Source: Rhodococcus sp. IEGM 1381
Lineage (GTDB): Bacteria > Actinomycetota > Actinomycetes > Mycobacteriales > Mycobacteriaceae
DNA length: 64,000 nt
Direction of reading: 5' to 3'
Assembly: GCF_030056795.1 (NCBI RefSeq)
Contig: NZ_JASHKQ010000001.1
Span: 620,001-684,000 of the forward strand
Shown here: positions 53,912 through 62,456 of the stretch, one piece after another
How the letters are laid out: each line of letters starts with the position of its first letter
Position numbering within the stretch: the first letter of the stretch is position 1
Position numbers and translations under genes: made by a program
Notes under the pieces: model-generated
Told to the model about the DNA's origin: nothing
The model's input: only the letters and a program-made list of their open reading frames with translations
The model's database searches: none

Positions 53912-53976
53912 CCGTATTTGTCTGCTCCAACCGGTCGCTCCTGCCGGCTCCGCTCCTAGCCAGAAGGGCCACACCT

Positions 53977-55074
53977 GTGGTTGTGAAGATCTTCGGATGG
54001 TCGATCGCGGTCACCATCGTCTCCGTCATCGTGGCCTTCCTCTACGGCGGGATCGAGGCGATGATCCTCGTCCTCATCCTCGGCGTGCTCGAGGTGTCCC
54101 TGTCCTTCGACAACGCCGTCATCAACGCCACCGTGCTGCGACGGATGAGTGAGTTCTGGCAGAAGATCTTCCTCACCATCGGCATCGTCATCGCCGTGTT
54201 CGGTATGCGGCTGCTCTTCCCGTTGGTCATCGTCTGGGCTGCGTCCGGTCTCGGCCCGGTAGCTGCGATCGACCTCGCGTTGAACCCGCCGCCGAACGAC
54301 GCGGCGTACTTCGACGACGGCCGACCCAGCTACGAAACGCTGCTCACCGACGCGCACCCGCAGATCGCAGCGTTCGGCGGGATGTTCCTACTGATGCTCT
54401 TCCTCGGCTTCATCTTCGAGGATCGAGAGATCACGTGGCTGAGCTGGCTCGAGAAGCCGCTCGCCCGTATCGGCCGCCTCGATCAGCTCTCCGTGGTCGT
54501 TGCAGGCTTGCTGTTGGTGCTGAGCGCAGAATTCCTCGCCGACGACGACAAGATCTCGACCGTGATGGTCTCCGGCGTACTGGGCATGATCACCTACATC
54601 TCGGTGAACGGGCTCGGTGAACTCTTCCACGTCGAAGAAGAAGGCGAGGAGTCCTCGGGCGGACCGAGCGAGCTGGCGAAGGCCACGGGTAAGGCCGGCT
54701 TCTTCCTGTTCCTCTACCTCGAAGTGCTCGACGCATCCTTCTCGTTCGACGGCGTCATCGGTGCCTTCGCCATCACCGCGGACCCGATCATCATTGCGCT
54801 GGGCCTGGGCTTCATCGGTGCAATGTTCGTCCGCTCGATCACGGTGTTCCTCGTGCGCAAGGGCACGTTGTCCGACTATGTGTACCTCGAGCACGGCGCG
54901 CACTGGGCGATCGGTGCGTTGTCGGTCATTCTGCTGGTGTCGATCGGCGTGCACATCAACGAGCTGATCACCGGATTCGTGGGCATCCTGTTCATCGGAG
55001 CTGCTTTGCTGAGCAGTATCCGACGCAACAAGCGCCTCGAAAAGGAAGGCGTGGACACCGCAGTCAGCGTCTGA
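53977..55074 (+). CDS. TerC-family integral membrane protein (DUF475)
   Basis: From GTG 53977 (GAAGGG 8 nt upstream) the protein is 365 residues with about nine membrane helices. It has the TerC/DUF475 motifs ILGVLEVSLSFDNAVINATV in the first half and YLEVLDASFSFDGVIGAFAI in the second. The acidic E, D and N in these helices are proposed metal ligands. A start at 53893 would lie inside the terD terminator, so I reject it. It likely partners TerD at the membrane; TerC proteins also handle Mn2+ in some bacteria. Confidence 0.88.
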   Translation: MVVKIFGWSIAVTIVSVIVAFLYGGIEAMILVLILGVLEVSLSFDNAVINATVLRRMSEFWQKIFLTIGIVIAVFGMRLLFPLVIVWAASGLGPVAAIDLALNPPPNDAAYFDDGRPSYETLLTDAHPQIAAFGGMFLLMLFLGFIFEDREITWLSWLEKPLARIGRLDQLSVVVAGLLLVLSAEFLADDDKISTVMVSGVLGMITYISVNGLGELFHVEEEGEESSGGPSELAKATGKAGFFLFLYLEVLDASFSFDGVIGAFAITADPIIIALGLGFIGAMFVRSITVFLVRKGTLSDYVYLEHGAHWAIGALSVILLVSIGVHINELITGFVGILFIGAALLSSIRRNKRLEKEGVDTAVSV

Positions 55075-55107
55075 TCTGCGGGTCCGCTGTGGTCCGAGTA
55101 CGACGGG

Positions 55108-55473
55108 TCACAGCTCCGAGATATCCACCAGTCCGTCCTGGAGGGCCCGTGCCACCAGGCCTGCCTTGGTCGGGGCCGGTCGTCCGACCGAGGTGTACTT
55201 GGCCCGAATGCGGGTGAGGTGGGTGTTGACCGTGCCGAGCGAGAGAAACAGCGCCTTGGCAACCTCGGTCTTGGAGTCGTGCTTGATCCAGCAGAGCAGG
55301 ACTTCGATCTCACGGCCGGTCAGGTCCGGCCGCGCGGGAAACGGGCTCGCAGACGCCGGGACGGGGTGTATCTGCATCGCGGGCGGAACCAGGCTGATGG
55401 GACCCCGTGCACCTCGCGTCGTCGGGACTGCCGAGTCGTTCGCGGAGGGCAAGGGTTCGAGCAGTGCAGACAT
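55108..55473 (-). CDS. LuxR-type HTH protein without receiver domain
   Basis: The 121-residue protein has a disordered N-terminus and a C-terminal LuxR/FixJ helix-turn-helix (LTGREIEVLLCWIKHDSKTE, FLSLGTVNTHLTRIRAKYTS). Its end, VGRPAPTKAGLVARALQDGL, matches the end of the nearby response regulator (AGRPAPTKTDLYKRAVEDGW), so the two are paralogues. The receiver domain is absent. GGGAGA precedes ATG 55473. It may interfere with or constitutively replace the full regulator. The 294-bp gap to the next gene holds only a doubtful 56-codon frame (55602-55772, minus). Confidence 0.75.
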   Translation of the reverse strand: MSALLEPLPSANDSAVPTTRGARGPISLVPPAMQIHPVPASASPFPARPDLTGREIEVLLCWIKHDSKTEVAKALFLSLGTVNTHLTRIRAKYTSVGRPAPTKAGLVARALQDGLVDISEL

Positions 55474-55807
55474 CAAAATCTCCCGGACGCCGAAGTGGGT
55501 TGAGACCAACTAAACCAATGTGGACGATTCTCACAGGTAATGCTCAGGTTTTCTGCCCTGATTTCTAGGGGCATTGAACCGTCAACCGTCGCGTCAGCGT
55601 GTCACGGCGGTACGACAGACTCGCGTCCGTCGGCGTCGAGATCGATGCGTAGGTCGCGGCTCGAGTCGCTGACCAGGTTCGACGCGATCTTCCCGCGCCC
55701 GGGAGGCAAGATCCGAGCGGTCACCGCTCCGCCCTGTGCGCCCCGAGGGGCAACAGAAACTGTGGTGCTCACCCGTCTACAAATTGTGTGATGAACCACA
55801 GTCGGCA

Positions 55808-56506
55808 TCAATCTCGTGGCGGAAGTTCGGGCACCGGCAACCAACCGTCTTCGACCGCCCGCTTGTACAGATCGGTCTTCGTCGGTGCCGGACGCCCGGC
55901 TTCGGCGTACTTGTTGCGGATGCGTACGAGGTAGTCGTTGACGGTCTGCTCGGACAGTCCGGCGAGACTGGCTACTCGCGCGGCCTTCTCCCCCGACGCA
56001 TACAGCGCGAGTACCTCGCGTTGGCGTGGGCTGAGGCCGACGTCGGGAAGCTGCGGATCGCCGTCGATCGCGGCAGCCCAGTCGGTTGTGACGACCTGTC
56101 CGCCGCTCGCGGCGCGTCTGATCGCCGAGACGATCGCGGCCGCGGGTGCCGACTTGCGCACCACGCCCAGTACACCGGCGCGGGCAGCCGAGCGCACCAG
56201 AAACGCGTTCTCGGCACCGGTGTAGACCAGTACCCGCGCACCGGCGGCGTGCAGTTGCTCCACGTTGGACCTCGGGGACGAGCCGTCACCCAGCCGAAGG
56301 TCGAGAACCACCAGATCGAGCGTCTGCCGCTGTTCGAGCAGTTCGCCCACGGTGGCCGCGATGGACACCAGTTCGAGATCGGGTTCGTCCGCGAGCATCG
56401 CCTGGAGGCCGAGAGCCACCGACTCGTGGTCCTCGACCAGGCCGACGCGTCGTACGTCGGCCCCCTGCTCGCTCGTGTCTTCCTGAGAATTCGACACCTG
56501 TGTCAT
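55808..56506 (-). CDS. NarL/FixJ-type response regulator
   Basis: The 232-residue protein has a receiver domain (RVGLVEDHESVALGLQAMLA; phosphoacceptor Asp in LVVLDLRLGDG; Lys in VVRKSAPAAAI) and a LuxR helix-turn-helix (LSPRQREVLALYASGEKAAR, LSEQTVNDYLVRIRNKYAEA). Two-component regulators usually have an adjacent kinase gene; none is here. Its targets are unknown, but the short paralogue next door and the Ter island are candidates. Confidence 0.85.
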   Translation of the reverse strand: MTQVSNSQEDTSEQGADVRRVGLVEDHESVALGLQAMLADEPDLELVSIAATVGELLEQRQTLDLVVLDLRLGDGSSPRSNVEQLHAAGARVLVYTGAENAFLVRSAARAGVLGVVRKSAPAAAIVSAIRRAASGGQVVTTDWAAAIDGDPQLPDVGLSPRQREVLALYASGEKAARVASLAGLSEQTVNDYLVRIRNKYAEAGRPAPTKTDLYKRAVEDGWLPVPELPPRD

Positions 56507-56527
56507 GTCCCCGCCCCGCCCTGCGTA

Positions 56528-57931
56528 CTACTGCCCCGGTGATGTCGTCAGCGATATCGTTGCTGGTCGGGGCGATATTACAGACGACTGGTCGGTTTCG
56601 CCCGGGAAAGGAACGCGCATCCGAGCCCGGACGAACAGCACGAAGAACACCAGCAACAACAGTGCTCGGCCCCACACCCCGACGAGGACGAAGAACTCCT
56701 CGTCGTTGGCGTCGGTACCCGAAGCGAGCGCGGCGAAATACTTGAAGACGCCGATTCCCATCGACAGATCGACGAGCAGATACGCGCCGACGAGTCCCCA
56801 CGGAACCCGAAGCAGAACCAGGAACGGCAGAAGCCACAGCGTGTACTGCGGCGAGTGCACCTTGTGCAGCAGCATGAACCCGCACAGCATCGAGCCGCTC
56901 ACTGCGACCCACGGGTAGGTCCCAGTCACCTTTGCGCGACGCCAACCGAGCCACAGCGCGAGAGCGAAGGCGAAGAACACCAGCAGCGGAGACGCGACGT
57001 CCACCACGTCTTGGAAAGACTTCTCGGCCTCGGCGTAGGCATCGGGGGTCATCTGGTCGCTGATGTAGAAGTGGCGCAATCCCCAGTACCAGATGGAGTT
57101 GGTCGTCAGGTCCGCCTGCCGCAGCGATTGGAAGGTGAACGATGCGCGCCACCCCTCGTAGCCGAATACTGCGAACGGCAGATTCACTGCGACCACGGTG
57201 CCGATCGCGGCACCGGCGACCATCAGACCGCCGCGGATGTCCCATCTGCCCCGGTCGGTGTCTGCGGATTCGTGACCGTCGACTCCCCTGGTGACCACGT
57301 ACGCGATCAGTGGCAGCACGAATGCACCGGGATAGAGCTTGAGGCAGAAGCCGATCGCCAACAACACCGACGCGAGAACTGCTCGCCGTCGTAGTGGCAT
57401 CGGCAACGTCATGACGAAGATCGCGCCGACGGCGGCGGCGACGACGGGTAGTTCCCAGTTGTGGAAGGCGTACATCACCAGCGGCGGGCCCATCGACCAC
57501 AGCAGTGCCGACCAGCCGGCCATCCGGCCGAGCATCCACGCGGTGACCAGACCGAAAGGCGCGAGAATCAAGGCCGATGTCAGCAGAAACTGGGCGTCGG
57601 TATGCGCAGGAATGGCGCCCAGCCACATCAGCACGCCGCTGAGAACGGGGTACTCCACCGTTCCCCCGGTGAGGATTCCGTCGCTGGTGATGGCTCCGTG
57701 GATGTACGGGAAGATGTGGTTGTCGATATCGCGACCGAGCCAGAGAAACTGAATGTCGGAGTAGCAGACCGAGGAATCCTTGATCGCGTCGAATATCGTG
57801 CTGCGACCCGATGCGTCGAACGGCGCGACCGCGCAGCGGGCCTTGTTGAGATATCCGAGAATCAGCCCCAGTGCAGCCATCGTGACGACCACGACGACCG
57901 TCATCGGATTGGCGCGGACCCCGGATCGCAT
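56528..57931 (-). CDS. GT87-family membrane glycosyltransferase (second copy)
   Basis: The 467-residue protein has about ten membrane helices and GT87 features: YSDIQFLWLGRDI, GGTVEYPVLSGVLMWLGAIP, NWELPVVAAAVGAIFVM, GFCLKLYPGAFVLPLIAYVV and LLHKVHSPQYTLWLLPFLVL. It is paralogous to the GT87 gene at 41.7 kb and presumably uses polyprenyl-phosphate mannose or arabinose. It is divergent from the rpsF operon. The two GT87 genes bracket the Ter island. Confidence 0.82.
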   Translation of the reverse strand: MRSGVRANPMTVVVVVTMAALGLILGYLNKARCAVAPFDASGRSTIFDAIKDSSVCYSDIQFLWLGRDIDNHIFPYIHGAITSDGILTGGTVEYPVLSGVLMWLGAIPAHTDAQFLLTSALILAPFGLVTAWMLGRMAGWSALLWSMGPPLVMYAFHNWELPVVAAAVGAIFVMTLPMPLRRRAVLASVLLAIGFCLKLYPGAFVLPLIAYVVTRGVDGHESADTDRGRWDIRGGLMVAGAAIGTVVAVNLPFAVFGYEGWRASFTFQSLRQADLTTNSIWYWGLRHFYISDQMTPDAYAEAEKSFQDVVDVASPLLVFFAFALALWLGWRRAKVTGTYPWVAVSGSMLCGFMLLHKVHSPQYTLWLLPFLVLLRVPWGLVGAYLLVDLSMGIGVFKYFAALASGTDANDEEFFVLVGVWGRALLLLVFFVLFVRARMRVPFPGETDQSSVISPRPATISLTTSPGQ

Positions 57932-58010
57932 GACGCAAGACTATGACGCGCGAACGCCGGCCCGTACGCCCAGCAGGAATTAGCAGGTCAGCGCCCTGTC
58001 GTGTATCTTC

Positions 58011-58092
58011 GAGGGGTTGCTGACGCAACGACCCTCCTGCCACGGATAGTCCGTGGCCGTTTTCACTAGTCCACAGGAGGTGATGAGGTCTT
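58011..58092 (+). promoter_or_regulatory. Structured leader of the rpsF operon
   Basis: GAGGGGTTGC (58011-58020) pairs with GCAACGACCCTC (58025-58036) around TGAC with a small bulge. GCCACGGA (58039-58046) pairs with TCCGTGGC (58050-58057) and is followed by CGTTTTC. AGGAGGTGATGAGG then precedes ATG 58093. The second hairpin plus U-run resembles an attenuator. In many bacteria the S6:S18 complex binds the rpsF leader, so autoregulation is plausible. Confidence 0.5.
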
Positions 58093-58380
58093 ATGCGTCA
58101 TTACGAATTGATGGTCATTCTCGACCCCAATCTGGACGAGCGCACTGTCGCTCCGTCGCTCGATACGTTCCTCAACGTCGTTCGCAAGGATGGCGGCACC
58201 GTCGACAAGGTCGATGTGTGGGGCAAGCGTCGTCTGGCCTACGAAATCCTCAAGCACGCCGAGGGCATCTACGCCGTTGTGAACCTCAACGCCGAGCCTG
58301 CCACCGTCAGCGAGCTGGATCGTCAGCTCGGACTCAACGAGTCCGTGTTGCGTACGAAGGTCCTGCGACAGGGCAAGTAA
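58093..58380 (+). CDS. rpsF: 30S ribosomal protein S6
   Basis: The 95-residue protein is a typical S6: [60 protein letters not shown] and [11 protein letters not shown]6 pairs with S18 on the platform of the 30S subunit. It opens the operon rpsF-ssb-rpsR-rplI. AGGAGG is 12 nt upstream of the ATG, with a second AGG nearer. Confidence 0.97.
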   Translation: MRHYELMVILDPNLDERTVAPSLDTFLNVVRKDGGTVDKVDVWGKRRLAYEILKHAEGIYAVVNLNAEPATVSELDRQLGLNESVLRTKVLRQGK

Positions 58381-58437
58381 TTGTCGTTGCCCGCCTCTAG
58401 GCTGGCATCTACAACGCTTACTACTGAAAGAGGAACC

Positions 58438-58989
58438 ATGGCAGGCGAGACCGTCATCACCGTCATCGGAAACTTGACGGCTGATCCAGAACTTCGATTC
58501 ACCCCCGCCGGTGCGGCGGTTGCCAACTTCACGGTTGCATCCACGCCGCGCACATTCGATCGTCAGACGAACGAATGGAAAGACGGCGACGCGCTCTTCA
58601 TGCGCTGCAACATCTGGCGCGAGGCAGCGGAGAACGTTGCCGAGAGCTTGACCCGAGGCTCGCGAGTGATCGTGAGCGGACGGTTGCGGCAGCGTTCGTA
58701 CGAAACGCGTGAGGGTGAGAAGCGGACAGTCGTCGAGCTCGAAGTCGACGAGATCGGACCTTCACTCCGCTACGCCACCGCAAAGGTCAACAAGGCCAAC
58801 CGCGGTGGAGGTGGCGGCGGAGGCGGCTTCAACTCCGGCTCCGGCTCCGGTTCCTCCGGCGGATCGAGCGGCGGCCGCTCGAACTCCTCGTCCAATTCCG
58901 GTTCCGGCGGAGACGATCCCTGGGGCAGTGCTCCAGCGGCATCGGGCTCCTTCGGCGGACGTGGCGGAGACGAAGAGCCACCGTTCTAG
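58438..58989 (+). CDS. ssb: Single-stranded DNA-binding protein
   Basis: The 183-residue protein has an OB fold ([60 protein letters not shown]) from 1-120, a Gly/Ser-rich linker and the acidic tip DEEPPF that recruits replication and repair proteins. It lies between rpsF and rpsR as in most actinobacteria. AAAGAGGAACC provides the ribosome-binding site. Confidence 0.97.
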   Translation: MAGETVITVIGNLTADPELRFTPAGAAVANFTVASTPRTFDRQTNEWKDGDALFMRCNIWREAAENVAESLTRGSRVIVSGRLRQRSYETREGEKRTVVELEVDEIGPSLRYATAKVNKANRGGGGGGGGFNSGSGSGSSGGSSGGRSNSSSNSGSGGDDPWGSAPAASGSFGGRGGDEEPPF

Positions 58990-59031
58990 ATCCTTCGATC
59001 GAGAACAACCAGATGTAACGGAGAAAGACCC

Positions 59032-59274
59032 ATGCCCAAACCGCCATTGCGCGACAAGGTGCTCAAGAAGAAAGCGTGTTCCTTCTGCAAGGAGAAGAAC
59101 GCGTCGATCGATTACAAGGACACGACGTTGCTGCGTAAGTACGTCAGCGATCGCGGAAAGATCCGTGCTCGCCGTGTCACCGGCAACTGCGTCCAGCATC
59201 AGCGTGACGTGGCCGTTGCCGTGAAGAATTCGCGTGAGGTAGCACTGCTGCCTTACGCCGCGACGGCTCGATAG
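59032..59274 (+). CDS. rpsR: 30S ribosomal protein S18, zinc-type (C+)
   Basis: The 80-residue S18 has [20 protein letters not shown] and [20 protein letters not shown]. The CxxC pair, Cys of GNC and the nearby His can bind zinc, making this the C+ form. Mycobacteriales often carry a second, zinc-free S18 under Zur control elsewhere. It partners S6 in the 30S platform. Confidence 0.96.
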   Translation: MPKPPLRDKVLKKKACSFCKEKNASIDYKDTTLLRKYVSDRGKIRARRVTGNCVQHQRDVAVAVKNSREVALLPYAATAR

Positions 59275-59289
59275 AAAGGGGCGATTGGT

Positions 59290-59745
59290 ATGAAACTGAT
59301 CCTCACCGCTGATGTGGACAACCTCGGTGCGCCTGGCGACACCGTAGAGGTCAAGGACGGCTACGGCCGTAACTTCCTGCTGCCCCGCGGACTGGCCATC
59401 CAGGCCACCCGTGGAGCTCAGAAGCAGGTCGACGGCATTCGCCGCGCTCAGGAAGCTCGTGCCGTCCGCGGACTCGAGCACGCCAACGAGCTCAAGCAGG
59501 CCATCGAAGGCCTCGAGGCCGTCACGCTGTCCGTCAAGACCGCGGGCGACTCGGGCAAGCTGTTCGGCTCGGTCACCGCGTCGGACGTCGCTTCTGCGCT
59601 GAAGGCTTCCGGTGGCCCGGTTGTCGACAAGCGCAGCATCGATCTGCCGAAGGCACACGTCAAGAGCACGGGCAAGCACGACATCGTCGTGAACTTGCAC
59701 CCCGACGTGACCGCCAAGTTCAAGCTGGAGGTCGTCGGAAGCTGA
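59290..59745 (+). CDS. rplI: 50S ribosomal protein L9
   Basis: The 151-residue protein has the L9 N-domain ([36 protein letters not shown]), the long connecting helix and the C-domain ([40 protein letters not shown]). It closes the operon and is followed by a strong intrinsic terminator. Confidence 0.97.
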   Translation: MKLILTADVDNLGAPGDTVEVKDGYGRNFLLPRGLAIQATRGAQKQVDGIRRAQEARAVRGLEHANELKQAIEGLEAVTLSVKTAGDSGKLFGSVTASDVASALKASGGPVVDKRSIDLPKAHVKSTGKHDIVVNLHPDVTAKFKLEVVGS

Positions 59746-59772
59746 TTTCGGCTTTCGGCCCAGTACGGCTGC

Positions 59773-59809
59773 AAAAAAGCCCCGCGAACCTCGGTTCGCG
59801 GGGCTTTTT
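59773..59809 (+). terminator. Intrinsic terminator after rplI
   Basis: AGCCCCGCGAACC (59778-59790) pairs perfectly with GGTTCGCGGGGCT (59793-59805) across a 2-nt loop and is followed by a T-run. An A-run on the other side makes it bidirectional. Confidence 0.92.
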
Positions 59810-59971
59810 CGTGTCTTCTCACAAAGATCAACTGTCGCAATGGGTTCCGATTTGTGAAGGATCTCTCTCGGCGACATCTTTAGCCAAGGTTTGCGTAGCC
59901 TTTACGTGGGGGCGACATTCGATGCCGGAACGATCGACCGACCTGACGCCTAGACGCCCGGAGGAACTGCC

Positions 59972-62251
59972 GTGACAACGACAGCAGAGCACGACTCAGA
60001 ACCCAGCCCGAAGACCCGATCCGAGCCACCGTCTCGGATCGGGTCGATAATGAAATACGATCTCCCGGCCTCTCTGGTCGTTTTCCTTGTGGCAGTGCCA
60101 CTTTCGATCGGTATCGCAGTCGCCTCCGGTGCCCCGATCATGGCCGGGCTCATCGCCGCTGTGGTCGGCGGCATTCTCGCCGGCATCCTCGGGGGATCAC
60201 CACTGCAGGTCAGCGGTCCCGCCGCGGGTCTGACGGTGGTGGTTGCCGAGTTGGTCAACCAATTCGGCTGGGGCATAACGTGCGCCATCACAGTTCTTGC
60301 CGGTGCTGTGCAGATCCTGTTGGGAATGAGCCGAATTGCGCGTAGCGCCCTGGCGATTTCGCCGGTGGTGGTACATGCCATGCTCGCCGGAATCGGCATA
60401 ACCATTGCGCTGCAGCAGATTCACGTCCTCCTCGGCGGTGAGTCCGAGAGTTCGGCCGTGCAGAATATCCTCGCGATTCCCACGTCCGTGGCGAACGGTC
60501 AATGGCCGTCGATCATCGTCGGTGGAATCGTTGTGGTGCTCATGTTCGCCTGGCCGCGGTTGGCCGAGCTGTCCAGCGTGTTGGCGAAGGTCGCCAAGGT
60601 TCCCGCCGCACTCGTCGCAGTGGTCACTGCCACCGCCGTCTCGATCTTGTTCTCCCTCGATGTCGAGCGAATCGAATTGCCGGGCAATTTGATCGAATCG
60701 TTGAGCTTCCCCATCATGCCCGACGGGCAGTGGAGTGCCTTCGTGACCGGTGTCATCACCATCGCGTTGATCGCCAGCGTCGAGAGCCTGCTCTCCGCAG
60801 TTGCCGTAGACAAGATGCACAGTGGTGAGCGCACCAACTTCGATCGAGAATTGATGGCACAGGGTGCGGGCAACATGGCCTCCGGTGCCATCGGTGGTCT
60901 GCCGATCACCGGTGTCATCGTGCGCAGTGCCACGAACGTCAAGGTCGGTGCCAAGTCTCGTGCGTCGGCGATTCTGCACGGGGTGTGGATTTTGATCTTC
61001 TCGGTACTGTTCATCTCGATCGTCGAGCTGGTCCCGTTCGCTGCACTCGCGGGTCTGTTGGTGATGATCGGTGTGCAGCTGATCAAGTTGGCGGACATCA
61101 AGATTGCGAACAAGACCGGTGACATCGCGGTCTATGCGGTGACGGTCGTCGGTGTGGTGGCACTGAATTTGCTCGAAGGCGTGCTCATCGGATTGGCTCT
61201 GTCGATCATCCTGGTGCTGCGCCGTGTCGTGTGGGCGAAGGTGCGCGCGGAGGAGACGGTCGACGGTACCTGGCGCGTCACCATCGAGGGTTCGTTGAGC
61301 TTTCTCGCGCTCCCAAGGCTGACGCACGTGCTGTCCACCGTCCCTGGCGGAACAGACGTCACGGTGCGCTTGGGCGTCGACTTCCTGGACCACGCGGTGC
61401 ACGACGCGTTGAACGAGTGGATGCGGCAGCACGAACTCAGTGGTGGCACAGCGAAAGTCGAGGAAGTGGGTACGGCGTCGATGGCTGCCGCCGCCGAGGG
61501 TCCACCAAAGCGTGGGTCTGCGACGGTACGCAGTTCGTTGGCTCCGTGGCGCGCCTGGCAGCTCAAGAGCGATGTTGCGCAGAAGGATTCGCCGGTGGCG
61601 CTGCGGGCTGTGATGAGCGGGGTGGCCGAGTATCATCGCACCCACGCACCCAATATTCGTCCGCACCTCGAGGGGCTGACCGACAGCCAGGATCCGGACA
61701 CGCTCTTTCTCTGCTGTGTGGATTCGCGCGTCATGCCGAACACGATCACCAGTAGCGGTCCGGGCGATCTGTTCACGGTCCGCAATATGGGCAACCTCGT
61801 TCCCGCGAAGGGTCAGGATTGCTCGGTGGAGGCCGCGCTGGCGTTCGGTGTCGATCAGCTGGGCACCTCGTCGGTGGTGGTGTGCGGACACTCGGGCTGC
61901 GGTGCCATGAAAGCGGTGCTGAGTGGGCCGGAGAATGCCGCCGACGAGTCCGTGGCGGAATGGCTGGGTCACGCGGTGGCGAGCGTGGACGCATACCGCA
62001 GCGGACACGTGGTGGGTCGTCAGGCCGCAGAGCTGGGTTTCGGCGAGGCGGATCAACTCGCCATGGTGAACGTGGCCGTGCAGTTGCAGACTCTCACTCG
62101 CCACCGTGTGGTGGGCCGTGCCAACGCCGAGGGGCGCCTACACATCACCGGACTGTTCTTCGACATTCCGACGGCCCGGGTGCTCCAGATCAGCACCAAG
62201 GAGGTCACGGTGCTGGATCCGGCCGATTGCCCGCAGAAGAGCCACGTCTGA
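59972..62251 (+). CDS. SulP-type bicarbonate transporter fused to beta-carbonic anhydrase
   Basis: The 759-residue protein combines a SulP transporter (about 25-420: YDLPASLVVFLVAVPLSIGI, GSPLQVSGPAAGLTVVVAEL, NMASGAIGGLPITGVIVRSA), a short STAS-like region (about 435-500) and a beta-carbonic anhydrase (about 540-745). The enzyme part has CVDSR (Cys582, Asp584, Arg586), GDLFTVRNMGN and CGHSGCGAM (His640, Cys643), so the zinc ligands and the Asp/Arg dyad are complete. It probably imports bicarbonate and equilibrates it with CO2 at the inner face. Two terminators bracket the gene. Confidence 0.92.
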   Translation: MTTTAEHDSEPSPKTRSEPPSRIGSIMKYDLPASLVVFLVAVPLSIGIAVASGAPIMAGLIAAVVGGILAGILGGSPLQVSGPAAGLTVVVAELVNQFGWGITCAITVLAGAVQILLGMSRIARSALAISPVVVHAMLAGIGITIALQQIHVLLGGESESSAVQNILAIPTSVANGQWPSIIVGGIVVVLMFAWPRLAELSSVLAKVAKVPAALVAVVTATAVSILFSLDVERIELPGNLIESLSFPIMPDGQWSAFVTGVITIALIASVESLLSAVAVDKMHSGERTNFDRELMAQGAGNMASGAIGGLPITGVIVRSATNVKVGAKSRASAILHGVWILIFSVLFISIVELVPFAALAGLLVMIGVQLIKLADIKIANKTGDIAVYAVTVVGVVALNLLEGVLIGLALSIILVLRRVVWAKVRAEETVDGTWRVTIEGSLSFLALPRLTHVLSTVPGGTDVTVRLGVDFLDHAVHDALNEWMRQHELSGGTAKVEEVGTASMAAAAEGPPKRGSATVRSSLAPWRAWQLKSDVAQKDSPVALRAVMSGVAEYHRTHAPNIRPHLEGLTDSQDPDTLFLCCVDSRVMPNTITSSGPGDLFTVRNMGNLVPAKGQDCSVEAALAFGVDQLGTSSVVVCGHSGCGAMKAVLSGPENAADESVAEWLGHAVASVDAYRSGHVVGRQAAELGFGEADQLAMVNVAVQLQTLTRHRVVGRANAEGRLHITGLFFDIPTARVLQISTKEVTVLDPADCPQKSHV

Positions 62252-62270
62252 CATCTGATCGGCAGTGACG

Positions 62271-62304
62271 AGTGGCCCGATTCCAAGCCTGGAATCGGGC
62301 CACT
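62271..62304 (+). terminator. Terminator after the SulP-carbonic anhydrase gene
   Basis: AGTGGCCCGATTCCA (62271-62285) pairs perfectly with TGGAATCGGGCCACT (62290-62304) around AGCC. The U-tract is weak (TCTG). Confidence 0.8.
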
Positions 62305-62361
62305 TCTGCCGAAACGGGATAGTGGTCTGTTTCTGTGAGCAATCCCAGCGCGTGTGACCTA

Positions 62362-62380
62362 GTTCACCCTGAGGTTCACC
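62362..62380 (+). promoter_or_regulatory. GTTCACC direct repeat (Pho/RegX3-like box)
   Basis: GTTCACC occurs at 62362-62368 and 62374-62380, 12 bp apart. Direct GTTCACC repeats are bound by PhoP/RegX3-type response regulators in actinobacteria, usually with 11-bp phasing. No gene starts within 380 bp, so its target is unclear. Confidence 0.4.
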
Positions 62381-62456
62381 TGGCATTTACTCAACACGCC
62401 CGAGCTGTCAATTCGGCCGACACGCCGATCCAGAATCAATGCACAGGAAGAAAACT

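Noticed and set aside
53893..53976. An upstream start of the TerC-like gene
   Set aside because: It would lie inside the terD terminator; GTG 53977 has a ribosome-binding site.
43253..55074. A tellurite-resistance operon of the terZABCDEF type
   Set aside because: Only TerD and TerC types are present, with a metabolite module and no TerA/TerB/TerZ/TerF, so I call it a Ter-type stress island rather than the classical operon.
55602..55772. A 56-codon minus-strand frame between the two LuxR-type genes
   Set aside because: It has no ribosome-binding site, no recognisable domain and no coupling to a neighbour. I keep it only as a possibility.
56286..58043. A 585-codon minus-strand frame over the second GT87 gene
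   Set aside because: It is Arg/Gly-rich without domains. The overlapping frame encodes a membrane protein with GT87 motifs.
60197..62104. A 635-codon minus-strand open frame
   Set aside because: It is His/Arg/Gln-rich and opposite the SulP-carbonic anhydrase gene, which has complete motifs.
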